Assembly: GCA_031280375.1 (NCBI GenBank)
Contig: JAITGU010000013.1
Coordinates: 1 to 40,330, forward strand
Source: Candidatus Methanovirga procula
GTDB lineage: Archaea > Methanobacteriota > Methanobacteria > Methanobacteriales > Methanobacteriaceae
Direction: 5' to 3'
Length of the DNA: 40,330 nucleotides
Shown: in pieces, positions 17,002 to 26,156 of the stretch
Layout of the letters: every line of letters starts with the position of its first letter
How positions within the stretch are numbered: position 1 is the stretch's first letter
Program-made: the position numbers and the translations under genes
The notes under the pieces: generated by a model
The model's database searches: none
Told to the model about the DNA's origin: nothing
Seen by the model: the letters and a program-made list of their open reading frames with translations, nothing else

Positions 17002-18066
17002 ATGGAAAGTATAGAGAAAAAAATTAATGAAACTAGAAATAGTTTAAAGACTGAAAGATTAGACATGACTTTTGGTGAAGTTATACGAATGTATGAAGAA
17101 AAAGAGATCATAATAGATCCAGAATACCAAAGATTATTTCGATGGGATTCAACAAAACAAACAAAGTTTATAGAATCACTTTTATTAGGTATTCCAATAC
17201 CTCCAATATTTGTTGTGGAGCAAAAAGGTACATGGGAACTTGTTGATGGATTACAACGGATTTCAACAGTTCTTTCTTTTTGTGGATTCTTAGAATATAA
17301 TAATGAAAAAAACATTGATTCTAATAGTTCTCAAAAAAATAATTGGAAGCTTGAAAAAGGTGATTTAATTGAAGATATTGAAAACTTAACCTATAATGAA
17401 ATGTCAAAAGAACTTCAATTTATCATTAAAAGATATGTTTGCAGAGTTGAGGTTATAAAGTCTAATAGTGAGTATGATATGCGTTATGAATTATTTAATA
17501 GATTAAATACTGGAGGTGCTATTTTAACTAATCAAGAAATTCGTAATTGTATTTTCAGAGCAGTATCTCCTGATTTCAATGATTTTATTAATGAAGAAGG
17601 AAGAAAAAGAGGATTTATAGATTTAATCGATCTTCCAGCCAGGAAAAAAGATGAAATGTTTTTGGAGGAATTAGTTCTTAGGTTTTGTTCATTGTATAAT
17701 AATGCGGACAATATTCAACATAGTATAACTCAACATATGACCGAATTCATGAAAAATACTGTGGGTGGTGATGAAAAGATAGCAGAATTGAAAGAAGTGT
17801 GGAGAAAAACAATTAACTTACTTGAAACACAGGATAGAGAAATTTTTAGAGCAAGACGAGGAGTGTTTTCGACAGTATTATATGATGGTATTACTGTAGG
17901 TCTTGCACAAAACATTTATAATTATATTGACAATCCTGAAAAATTAACTGAAAAAATTGAGGAACTCAAGAATAATCAAGAATTTAAAAAAGGCATTGGT
18001 AAATTACATTCTAAAGATAATTTGAAAAGAAGGCTAAAATTATCTGATAAAATTTTTAAAGATTGA
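17002..18066 (+). CDS. DUF262 protein (ParB/GmrS-like)
   Basis: 354 residues. The N-terminal DUF262 fold shows IDPEYQRLFRWD (the YQR.y.W motif) and ELVDGLQRISTVL, where D82-G-L-Q-R86 is the usual DGQQR catalytic motif of this ParB-like nucleotide-cleaving domain. The rest is helical with FNRLNTGGAILTNQEIRNC, also typical. Members include the GTP-dependent nuclease GmrS half and other defense effectors. The start is supported by GTGAT just upstream. It ends one base before the HEPN gene, so the pair is an operon, and it lies directly after hsdS. Confidence 0.85.
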   Translation: MESIEKKINETRNSLKTERLDMTFGEVIRMYEEKEIIIDPEYQRLFRWDSTKQTKFIESLLLGIPIPPIFVVEQKGTWELVDGLQRISTVLSFCGFLEYNNEKNIDSNSSQKNNWKLEKGDLIEDIENLTYNEMSKELQFIIKRYVCRVEVIKSNSEYDMRYELFNRLNTGGAILTNQEIRNCIFRAVSPDFNDFINEEGRKRGFIDLIDLPARKKDEMFLEELVLRFCSLYNNADNIQHSITQHMTEFMKNTVGGDEKIAELKEVWRKTINLLETQDREIFRARRGVFSTVLYDGITVGLAQNIYNYIDNPEKLTEKIEELKNNQEFKKGIGKLHSKDNLKRRLKLSDKIFKD

Positions 18067-18067
18067 T

Positions 18068-18694
18068 ATGAAAGAATTGATGACTAATATTGAAGAAGAT
18101 ATTGAATGGAGGACATCTCAAATTGCAATTATTAAGCTTCTTCCACTTAACTCTAATTTAAACGAAAAAGATGTAGACCTTTTAATAAAAAATTCAATTC
18201 CTATTATCTATTCATTATGGGAAGGTTTTTTGAAAAATATTTATAGTTATTTACATAAATATATTGATAGGAAAATTAAAAAGGATTCTACATGCTTTAA
18301 GGAAGATATTCATGTTTCGGCTTATATACTAAATAAATCTTGCAAGTTTGAAAAAGAACGAAATAATATTGATGAAATCCTTAAACATGTTGAAAAAATT
18401 TTTAAATTAATTGATAAACCTTATCTAACTAATTCTTCAAAATATAAAGGATCTTCTTTTAATTATAATAATATTGAGAAATTACTTTCAATATTTTCCA
18501 TGCACTGTGTTGATGAAAAATATCGGGATGACTTAGATGAATTCTTGAAAATGCGTAATAGAATAGCTCATGGAGATAGAGTAAGATTTATTGAAGTAAA
18601 TATGGAGGATATATCAAAATTTTCTGAAATGATTATTAATTTGATGTATGATATTTTTTTAAATATCGAAAAAAGATTTGGTAAGTTTGAATAA
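18068..18694 (+). CDS. MAE_28990/MAE_18760-type HEPN protein
   Basis: 208 residues, mainly helical, with the HEPN ribonuclease motif R163-NRIA-H168 (MRNRIAHGD) near the C-terminus, an R-x4-H pattern. The N-terminal part (IPIIYSLWEGFLKNIYSYL) matches the MAE_28990/MAE_18760 HEPN family often encoded beside DUF262 proteins or R-M genes. Start codon one base after the DUF262 stop. HEPN proteins of this type are thought to cut RNA when triggered, with the partner as sensor or regulator; which of the two does the sensing is not evident here. Confidence 0.75.
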   Translation: MKELMTNIEEDIEWRTSQIAIIKLLPLNSNLNEKDVDLLIKNSIPIIYSLWEGFLKNIYSYLHKYIDRKIKKDSTCFKEDIHVSAYILNKSCKFEKERNNIDEILKHVEKIFKLIDKPYLTNSSKYKGSSFNYNNIEKLLSIFSMHCVDEKYRDDLDEFLKMRNRIAHGDRVRFIEVNMEDISKFSEMIINLMYDIFLNIEKRFGKFE

Positions 18695-18698
18695 AAAG

Positions 18699-19483
18699 TT
18701 ATAGTCATTTTGGAGAAGTTTTTAAATATTTTAAATCGAAGATTTAAAAATGTTAGAAAATCTTTGGTTCCGACATCATGAGAACTTAGGAACCAGAGAT
18801 TCCGTTATTTTCTTAATTATCAATAAATTTATCATCGATAATCTTCTTATTTTTTAGCTTTAATAAGCTTAAATTAATTATTTTAAAAAATTAAGTTAAA
18901 ATAGCTTATATTTTATATGATAAAGAGTATTTAGTTGATTATTATGAATTTAAAGAAATTTATTTTTTAAAAACATTATTAAACTTACTATAAAACATAG
19001 ATTTTCATGAAAAACTCTACACTTTTTTACAGTCTCCAAAAACTATAATTTAATGAATATAGTACTTCCCTTAACTTTTGAGACAGATATTCATGAATTC
19101 TTTTAACCAGTTTTTCGTATAAGCTAAGACTCGTTACTTTTTCGTAAAAATTTAACATGAAAATGTATATTGTACTTCATTAGTCATTAAGTTTTGGGAT
19201 ATACTAAAAAATTAAATAGTAATTTTTATATATTTCAAATAGCAAACGAAAATAAGAAATAATTTCTCATCTTAATGACTATTGCAAGTTTGATAATGTT
19301 CTTAAAAAATAAATTCCTTTAAATTAATATTAATCTATTGAACATTCTTTATTATATGGAGTATATGGTATAATTGTTTAATTTTCTAAAATAATTAATT
19401 TCTACTTATTAAAATTGAAAAATAAGAATATTACTGATAATATTTTCATTGAAAATTAAGAAACTTTTCCAAAATGACTATAA
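18699..19483. mobile_element. decayed insertion element with 23-bp inverted ends
   Basis: TTATAGTCATTTTGGAGAAG at 18699 and its complement ending at 19483 match at 22 of 23 positions. Between them no gene remains. A minus-strand fragment reading EKVTSLSLYEKLVKRIHEYL near 19040-19170 may be the last of an encoded protein. A family 1 MITE end (to about 19036) lies inside. The element follows the HEPN gene directly. Confidence 0.5.
18756..18803 (-). repeat. single copy of hairpin repeat family B
   Basis: On the minus strand it reads GGTTCCTAAGTTCTCATGAT then GTCGGAACCAAAGATTTTC, the same design as the units of the array at 26999-27245: TAAGTTC, a stem, GGAAC, and a second small palindrome. Confidence 0.6.
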
Positions 19484-19694
19484 AGACTTTGGTTATATGA
19501 CAATTAATGATTAATTTTTATTGCTTTAAAAAATAAAATTCATGATTATGAATAATCTCAATAGCATATTAAACAAACAACTGAAGATTTAAATGAGTAA
19601 TTAAAAATAATATACCTGAAAATAAAATAATATTACTATTAATAAGAATGTTTAGATAATATTATAAACAATATATTGATATGGAGTGTTTATT

Positions 19695-20006
19695 ATGAAC
19701 AGAAAAGAAATAGCTATTGATTTTGCAAATTCTTTAAATCTTCCTGAGATTGAAAAGATAATTTTATACGGTTCTGTGGTTCGTGATGAGGATAATAATG
19801 ATTCTGATATAGATATTCTAATCATAACTTCTGATAAAAGGAAAATTAAGCATGCAGTTTATTCTAAAGTCACAGATATACTGCTTGAAATGGAAGAATA
19901 TGTTTCAGCTAAGATTTTAACAATTAAAGATTATAATAGTATAAAAAACACTCATTTTATCTCAACAGTTGAGAGGGAGGGAATTATAATTGAAGGAAAA
20001 AGTTAA
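19695..20006 (+). CDS. MNT-domain nucleotidyltransferase, MntA-type antitoxin (variant motif)
   Basis: A 103-residue minimal nucleotidyltransferase related to those at 1968 and 5471. The metal pair DSDIDILII is intact, but the signature reads GSVVRDED where the others have GSVARGDD or GSVARGED, so the conserved R-G is R-D. The ATG at 19695 is preferred over the GTG at 19686 because GGAGTG lies at a good distance. Its 3' end overlaps a HEPN gene that carries stops and a duplication. The antitoxin may be weak or inactive. Confidence 0.8.
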   Translation: MNRKEIAIDFANSLNLPEIEKIILYGSVVRDEDNNDSDIDILIITSDKRKIKHAVYSKVTDILLEMEEYVSAKILTIKDYNSIKNTHFISTVEREGIIIEGKS

Positions 20007-20340
20007 TCTATTCATCAACGAATCATTAGAAGAAATTGGCAGATTGTTATTTAACGAGAAAAAATATAATAAAACAATGTGTTGTGCATATTATGCTATC
20101 TTTTATGCTGTTAAAGCATTGCTTGCTAAAAAAAATATATTTCCAAAAACATGTAATTGAATAGTACACTAATTTAGTTTAGAATATGTGAAAAAAGATA
20201 GTTTTAGTCAGGATATATTTTTGTTATTCAGTCAATTGCAAGATAGTTTTAGTCAGGATATATTTTTGTTATTCAGTCAATTGCAAGAAGATAAGGGAAT
20301 GTATTGAGAAGATAGAAGATACCCTGGTATCTATGACTAT
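19990..20340 (+). pseudogene. HEPN (HepT-like) toxin with in-frame stops and a 15-residue duplication
   Basis: From a TTG inside the MNT 3' end it reads KEKVNLFINESLEEIGRLLF ... CCAYYAIFYAVKALL ... KTCN, then TGA, IVH, TAA, FSLEYVKKDSFSQDIFLLFS. This is a typical HEPN helical pattern (AYYAxFYAxKALL). The stops sit where HxQF is expected (CAA to TAA). DSFSQDIFLLFSQLQ then occurs twice because of an exact 45-base tandem duplication, and another stop follows. The toxin cannot be made whole, while the overlapping antitoxin is open. Confidence 0.8.
20195..20284 (+). repeat. exact 45-bp tandem duplication inside HEPN pseudogene
   Basis: AAGATAGTTTTAGTCAGG starts two identical 45-base units at 20195-20239 and 20240-20284. 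The length keeps the reading frame. Confidence 0.9.
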
Positions 20341-20363
20341 TTAATAAAATTAAGAGGATTTTT

Positions 20364-21872
20364 ATGTTAGATTCAGAACTTAAATCAAAGATTAATCAGT
20401 TGTGGGATAAATTTTGGAGTGGTGGAATATCCAATCCATTGATAGCTATTGAACAGATATCTTATTTAATGTTTATGAAGAGAACCTCAGATAATGATAA
20501 TATGAATAAAAATAAGGCTATGTTAATTGGAGAGGAATATACTTCAATTTTTGAGGATTGTAAAGAATGTGATTGGTCTTTTTGGAAGGATAAATCTGCG
20601 GATAATATGCTTTCTCATGTTCGAGATAAGGTTTTTCCATTTCTTAGAGATATGGGTGGTGATGGTTCTCTTTACAGTCGTTACATGAAGGATGCCGTGT
20701 TTTCTATTCCTACTGGAACTTTACTCGTTGAGGCTGTTAATATTATTGAAGATATGCACATCAAAGATCAAAATCGTGATACTCAAGGTGATCTTTATGA
20801 ATATCTTCTATCAGAACTTACCACCTCTGGAAAAAATGGTCAATTTAGAACACCAAGACACATAATTAAAATGATAGTTGAATTAACAAATCCTAAAATT
20901 GGTGAGACTATTTGTGATCCTGCTTGTGGTACAGCTGGTTTTCTTATAAATGCTTATCATCATATACTTAAATCTAACACTTCTTTGGAGTTAATCAAAA
21001 CTGATGATGAGGGTAACATGTACAACCTCAGGGGAGATAAGATAAGTAAAGATGACTTCCAATTTTTAAAAAATAATGCATTATTCGGCTATGATTTTGA
21101 TCAAACAATGGTTAGGATTTCTTTAATGAACTTAATGATGCATGGTATTAGTAATCCTCAAATTGACCAACTAAATACCTTATCCACAAGATTTACTCAA
21201 AAGGAACAGTTCGATGTTATCCTTGCAAATCCACCATTTAAGGGAAGTATCAATAAGGAAGAGTTAAATGAAGACTTTACAGTTACAACCACAAAAACAG
21301 AAATCTTATTTTTAGAGTTGATGTATAACAACTTGAATATTGGGGGAAGATGTGGAGTTGTTGTCCCTCAGAGAATTTTGTTTGGTAATTCTAAAGCTCA
21401 TAAATCCATAAAAAAAGTATTGCTTGAGGATTGCCGTATGGATGCTGTTATTTCAATGCCTTCTGGTGTTTTTAAACCTTATGCTGGAGTTGCAACCGTT
21501 GTTTTAATTTTTACAAAAGGTGAATCTACTGAAAATGTGATGTTTTATGATATGGAAGCAGATGGATTTTCTCTGGATGATAAAAGAAATTTTATTGATG
21601 GAAAGGGAGATATCCCAGATATTATTGAAAAATTTAATAGTAGATTTGAAGAAAAATTTGAAAACAGGAAAGAAAAATGTTTCATGGTTCCTTTTAATGA
21701 AATCAAAGAAAACGATTTTGGTTTAAGTATTTCCAATTATAAGGAAATTGAGCACGAAGAAATTGAATATGAAGCTCCTGATATACTTAAAGAAAAGATT
21801 GTGAATTTAGAGAATAAAATTATTGAAGGGTTAAACAATTTGGATAGTTTATTGAAAAACTGGACTATGTAA
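20364..21872 (+). CDS. hsdM: type I restriction-modification DNA methyltransferase HsdM
   Basis: 502 residues, full length. The N-terminal HsdM helical domain is followed by the adenine methyltransferase core with motif I DPACGTAGF (185-193) and motif IV NPPF (289-292). QFRTPRHIIKMIVEL just before motif I is typical of type I M subunits. It acts with HsdS as the methylase and with HsdR as the restriction complex. The ribosome site AAGAGG precedes the ATG. It follows the HEPN pseudogene rather than sitting before hsdS as usual. Confidence 0.93.
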   Translation: MLDSELKSKINQLWDKFWSGGISNPLIAIEQISYLMFMKRTSDNDNMNKNKAMLIGEEYTSIFEDCKECDWSFWKDKSADNMLSHVRDKVFPFLRDMGGDGSLYSRYMKDAVFSIPTGTLLVEAVNIIEDMHIKDQNRDTQGDLYEYLLSELTTSGKNGQFRTPRHIIKMIVELTNPKIGETICDPACGTAGFLINAYHHILKSNTSLELIKTDDEGNMYNLRGDKISKDDFQFLKNNALFGYDFDQTMVRISLMNLMMHGISNPQIDQLNTLSTRFTQKEQFDVILANPPFKGSINKEELNEDFTVTTTKTEILFLELMYNNLNIGGRCGVVVPQRILFGNSKAHKSIKKVLLEDCRMDAVISMPSGVFKPYAGVATVVLIFTKGESTENVMFYDMEADGFSLDDKRNFIDGKGDIPDIIEKFNSRFEEKFENRKEKCFMVPFNEIKENDFGLSISNYKEIEHEEIEYEAPDILKEKIVNLENKIIEGLNNLDSLLKNWTM

Positions 21873-21879
21873 AAAATTC

Positions 21880-22970
21880 AATGGGTGTAATATTTTTCCC
21901 ATGACTTTGGTCCTATTTAACTCTCAAAGTCTAAATAAATTTCAATACTTTCAATAGTCTTAAATAACTTCTTCAAAATGGTGATGCAAGGTCACACAAA
22001 AATAATTTTCTAATTTATTGTTTGTAGTTGGTAGGAAATCAAATTGCAGATGGGCTTGTAAACTTTTGAAAGCATAGGTTTAATCTTGCCCCACAAGATC
22101 AACAAATTCCTTTGGTATTTTATCCAAAATATTCATCAAATTCTTAAAATTCCTTGTTTGCTTTTTTTATAAGACTTAAAGCTGAATATTTCAAATATTA
22201 TTTCAGCCGTATCATAAGTATTCGGTTTTCTGGTAGTTCTAAACTTTTTATTGCTTTTTATCGTTTTACAATCTTTATGAACATTTTTTTTTTTATAATA
22301 TGGAAGATGCATAATATTATGTATAAACTCCATAAATCATCAGCATATATATTTTATACTATAATGTTTCCCATCATTAGCTAATGAAATTCTCTTTTGT
22401 TGAATGTGTGGATACTCTTAATAAAATCCATTATTTTTTATCTTCAATTTACCATAATATATTCCTAAATTCATTATAAACAGTTTGTCCTGAAAGCAAC
22501 TCCATGAAGACACCATTACTAATCCATCAATATTAGTTAAATATACATGTTCAAAGAATATTAACAGTTATCCCCTTATCTTCTTAACATCGTGTGTATA
22601 GTTACAATACTTATTTACGAAGTCTGTTAGTGGTGTTCTGTATAAAACCTCAACATTTACAACGATATATGGTTACTTTAACTGGATAGTTCTTATTAAT
22701 GAGTCTGTAACCTTTATCATCATTTAGCAGTAAATATGCGAACCACATTTTGGACATACTGGATCAAAATCAGTGTAGATTACCAAAAATCGAAGATTTT
22801 TGTAATTATGAAAATCGAAGATTTTCAGTAATTAACTCTAATTCTATATTAGCTAACTGTTCAAAGTGTTTATGGACTGATAAGTCAAAGTTACTCTCTA
22901 AATACAATTTATCGTCTTCTAAGACAAATCACCAGTACAGTTAAAGTTATATATTTAAGAGACAATATTA
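21880..22970 (-). pseudogene. degraded transposase with N-terminal zinc ribbon
   Basis: Pieces in all three minus-strand frames line up as one former transposase. From the N-terminus: LEDDKLYLESNFDLSVHKHF; then, after a hairpin insertion at 22779-22833, DFDPVCPKCGSHIYC (first half of a zinc ribbon), RLINKNYPVKVTIYRCKC (second half); later VHKDCKTIKSNKKFRTTR and NILDKIPKEFVDLV; and at the end TTNNKLENYFCVTLHHHFEE, a pattern seen in DDE transposases. Many stops and shifts intervene. I cannot name the IS family. It marks the right edge of the defense island. Confidence 0.6.
22779..22833. repeat. hairpin repeat family A, minimal two-hairpin copy inside transposase
   Basis: ATTACCAAAAATCGAAG then ATTTTTGTAATTATG then AAAATCGAAGATTTT and CAGTAATT: one complete pair of hairpins. 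It interrupts a transposase reading frame, showing the module can insert as a unit. Confidence 0.8.
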
Positions 22971-23202
22971 ATATTTGGAGATTAAATTTCTTGTATAATC
23001 ATAATATTAATTGATATCATTTCTCCTATTTAAATATATATGTTCATATAACACTTTTGGATCTATTTTTGCATCGGCATTAACATGCCACCCATTGAAT
23101 TTTTTACAAGATCCATTTTTATTATTAATATATTATGCTACTGATAATGGATAGCACCATGATTTTAAACCGTGCAATGTAAGAAATTGAAAATTGATTT
23201 TT

Positions 23203-24585
23203 ATGAAAATTGTTGATATTAGAGTTGAAGTTATCTTTTTGGTTTTTGCCCTTTTTTTCGGGTCTGTTTTCGCTGTAATTAATCCTCCTTTCATGGCTGC
23301 TGATGAAAGTCGTCACTTTTATAAGGCTTATGATATAAGTCAGGGACATATTATTCCTAAAAGTAGTAATGTTAGTATTCCTAAGAGTTTTGGTCGTCTT
23401 ATGCAGTTTGATCCACATAATACATCTACTTGGAAGCCTCCAATACTTAAAGATTTTAATAATGAATATTATAATTCTGCTTTTAATGATTCGTTAAATA
23501 TTAACGATACAATAGAAGCAATAGCAGTTCCTGTTTCTTACACTCCTCTACCTTATTTTAGCACGGCTCTTGTTATTAAGGTTGGTGAAGTGTTTAATGC
23601 TGCACCTTTGATTTTGATGTATTTAAGTCGTCTGCTTAACTTATTAATTTATTGCATTATTGTTTATTATGGACTCAAAATTGTCCCTATTCAAAAGAAC
23701 ATGTTTTTATTGATAGCTTTAATGCCAATGTCTCTTTATCAAGCTGTTTCAATTTCACAAGATAGTTTAAATCTTGCATTAGCTATTTTTACAATATGTT
23801 ATCTTTTAAACTTAGTATTTAAAAAATCGGTGGTTTCAAATAAAGATATTTTAATAGTTTCCTTATGTCTATTGGGTCTAACTCTATCTAAACAAGTATA
23901 TGCTTTGTTAGGTTTACTGTTTTTCATTATTCCAAAAGAAAAATTTATTAATATTAAACGAAGAATAAAATCTTTTATTTATATTTTGTTGCCTTCAGGT
24001 GTAACATTATTTGCATACAAAACATTTGTAAGTTTGGTTTCAAGTAGTAATGTTATTCCAGCTCTTCAATCTCGTGGTACTACAATACCTTTTTTATTCA
24101 GATTAGTGAACTCACTTATTTACTATTATAATCTTTATATTTCGACTTTTGTTGGTTGTTTTGGTTGGGTGACAAATCCATTACCTTTATATTTAGTTTA
24201 TATATATCTTGTGGTTTTGATCGTTGTTTCAGTTTTTGATATAAATATTTTTAAATTAGAAATAAAACAAAAATTAGTGTCTATTTTCATATTTGTAACA
24301 GGTTCAATAACTATTTTTTATTATGCTGCAACTTCTTTCTCTGACTCTGTAGTTTACACGATATTTGGAGTACAGGGAAAATATTTTATTCCATTTGCAC
24401 CATTATTTTTCCAAACCTTAGGCAGTGAAAAAATAGCTAAGTATTTTGATAATTATCGTCTGAAAAATTATTTAAATGTTTTTGTCATTATTTTCATCAG
24501 AATAATGTTGATTATATCCACATATTATCTATGGAATATAAGTGCATCAACATGGTGGAACTTTTATATCCCAGATTTTATATAA
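23203..24585 (+). CDS. DUF2142 family polytopic membrane protein
   Basis: About 460 residues with roughly eleven membrane spans. After the first span the loop INPPFMAADESRHFYKAYD carries the P...DE..H pattern of DUF2142, which resembles the first external loop of GT-C glycosyltransferases. A sugar-transfer role at the outer face is therefore plausible, not shown. I prefer the ATG at 23203 over the TTG at 23194 because the first span then begins correctly (MKIVDIRVEVIFLVFALFFG). It stands alone between the transposase remnant and an empty stretch. Confidence 0.75.
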   Translation: MKIVDIRVEVIFLVFALFFGSVFAVINPPFMAADESRHFYKAYDISQGHIIPKSSNVSIPKSFGRLMQFDPHNTSTWKPPILKDFNNEYYNSAFNDSLNINDTIEAIAVPVSYTPLPYFSTALVIKVGEVFNAAPLILMYLSRLLNLLIYCIIVYYGLKIVPIQKNMFLLIALMPMSLYQAVSISQDSLNLALAIFTICYLLNLVFKKSVVSNKDILIVSLCLLGLTLSKQVYALLGLLFFIIPKEKFINIKRRIKSFIYILLPSGVTLFAYKTFVSLVSSSNVIPALQSRGTTIPFLFRLVNSLIYYYNLYISTFVGCFGWVTNPLPLYLVYIYLVVLIVVSVFDINIFKLEIKQKLVSIFIFVTGSITIFYYAATSFSDSVVYTIFGVQGKYFIPFAPLFFQTLGSEKIAKYFDNYRLKNYLNVFVIIFIRIMLIISTYYLWNISASTWWNFYIPDFI

Positions 24586-25108
24586 ACTAAATTTTAACAA
24601 GGATTCAATTAAAAGATTGTATTGATTCAGTGTTTTTGAAAGATAACTATGTAATAATTACAAATTAAAGTATTGTAAAAGAAAGAGTTTGGATAAGGAT
24701 CTCAATTGAAGCAATAAACTAAATTAAGATAAGTGGGGGTTATGAATCTTACTAAAATAGGAAAATAATCGTGTTCACAGTAATAACATTTGAAAACAAA
24801 GAGATTAAATGGGGGAGGCAGTATAACAATTATTTTTTTATTTTTGCCTACAAATATATTTAATAGAAATTTTTCAGCTATTAATCACTAAATTTTCATT
24901 TAATCTCTTAATAAGTAGTTATATTTATATACTATAATTTACACAGAATAATATAACCAAATATTAGTAATCATATTAAATTTGATAATGTTCTTAAGAT
25001 ATAGTACATGTTATTATAATTTAATTTTTTATATAGATTGTAATGTAGAAAACCACTATAATTTTTTTTAAAATTAAATTATTTTTTTTAGTCTTGTTAT
25101 ATTTTTAT
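24586..25108. other. gene-free stretch with nested inverted repeats
   Basis: No gene seen. AAGAGATTAAATG at 24799-24811 is perfectly complementary to 24897-24909, and inside this AGGCA (24816) faces TGCCT. This may be another small element or a large stem at the end of the DUF2142 transcript. Confidence 0.5.
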
Positions 25109-25549
25109 ATGATCATTAAATGTTGTTATGTTAAATATTATGGTGTTAAAGTGAAACCAATTATTTTAGAAGCAAAGAATGAGGAAGAAATTGATGATTT
25201 ATCTAAACCTATTTTAAAAAAAGGGTTTAAAGAAATTTCTAAGGATGAAATCCATGTAATTTTAAAAAAAAGAAGTTTTGGTAGTCTAAGTGTTCATATC
25301 TGCTTTCTGCTTTTAATTCTATTTGGCAGTGTATTTTTTTTCCATAATCTTCCGTTTTTCAATTCTCTAATTCAAAAATATGGTTTAAATTTTATAGATA
25401 ATATTTTGCAATACATAATCTGTATTTCTTATGGGAGTTATATACTCTTTAATTTATTTACAAAGACTAAAGTAGTTTTAATTACAACAGAAACAGAAGA
25501 TATGGATGGAAATCCAATTGAATTTAATAATATTAATGATATAGATTAA
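25109..25549 (+). CDS. two-span membrane protein, unrecognised
   Basis: About 146 residues from the ATG at 25109 (an upstream in-frame TTG at 25094 is less likely). A soluble N-terminal part rich in charged residues (VKPIILEAKNEEEIDDLSK) is followed by two hydrophobic segments, HICFLLLILFGSVFFF and ILQYIICISYGSYILFNLF, and a short acidic tail. Its 3' half is repeated at 27787-27985; compared with that copy this one has an extra T before its stop and lacks the last residues (NLIQ). I do not know a function. Confidence 0.6.
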   Translation: MIIKCCYVKYYGVKVKPIILEAKNEEEIDDLSKPILKKGFKEISKDEIHVILKKRSFGSLSVHICFLLLILFGSVFFFHNLPFFNSLIQKYGLNFIDNILQYIICISYGSYILFNLFTKTKVVLITTETEDMDGNPIEFNNINDID

Positions 25550-25670
25550 TCTAATTCAGTAACATTGATAATTTTAGTATTTAATTATTCTTCTTTTAAT
25601 GTCCAATAACATCTTTTTGGAGATATTATTGCTTCATCCTTAATTATTATCCTTTTAATGCCCCAATAAC
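25362..25670 (+). repeat. segmental duplication, copy 1
   Basis: About 305 bases, starting ATTCTCTAATTCAAAAATA, nearly identical to 27786-28092. It covers the 3' half of the membrane protein gene, the spacer, and the C-terminal codons of a lost winged-helix gene in the opposite direction (ISPKRCYWTLKEE at 25597-25641). Its right border is the start of a family 1 MITE end at 25671. Confidence 0.85.
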
Positions 25671-26156
25671 GAGACTGTCAAAAACTTGGGGTTTTTGAAA
25701 ATTATGAAATTTTTCAAAAAAAAAACATAGTCTTTTAAAATAATGAATTATAATGGGGTAAATTATGAATAAAGCTCAAATAATCATTTTCATAAATGTT
25801 ATAAATTTTTAGATTAAATAAATTAACACTTATTATGGTAATTTTTGAAAATTTTATAAAATTATAAAACTTTAGTAATTAATGTACATTATTTAAATTT
25901 AATTTAAAGATATTTTATAAGATATAATTAAATTAATAATTTATAAACATAACCATAATTACTATAATAATATTTTTAAAATATCAAAACCTTGATTTTC
26001 ACCAGTAAATACATTAAAAATTCTAAAATTCATGATAAAAATGGTTTTTCAACAATGTTATGGAGAGGAATCAAAAATTCTATTTAGTTTCATTATAGAT
26101 AATAGCTTAACTTTTATACATAATGCCCATATCATTTCATTTTTTATGAATTAAAT
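25671..26156. other. gene-free stretch beginning with a MITE family 1 end
   Basis: GAGACTGTCAAAAACTTGGG at 25671 is a family 1 element end. I found no matching right end; the rest is AT-rich without a gene up to the VapC stop at 26157. Confidence 0.45.

Noticed and set aside
22154-22384. plus-strand protein in the region after hsdM
   Set aside because: The opposite strand carries recognisable transposase pieces; this frame is their shadow.
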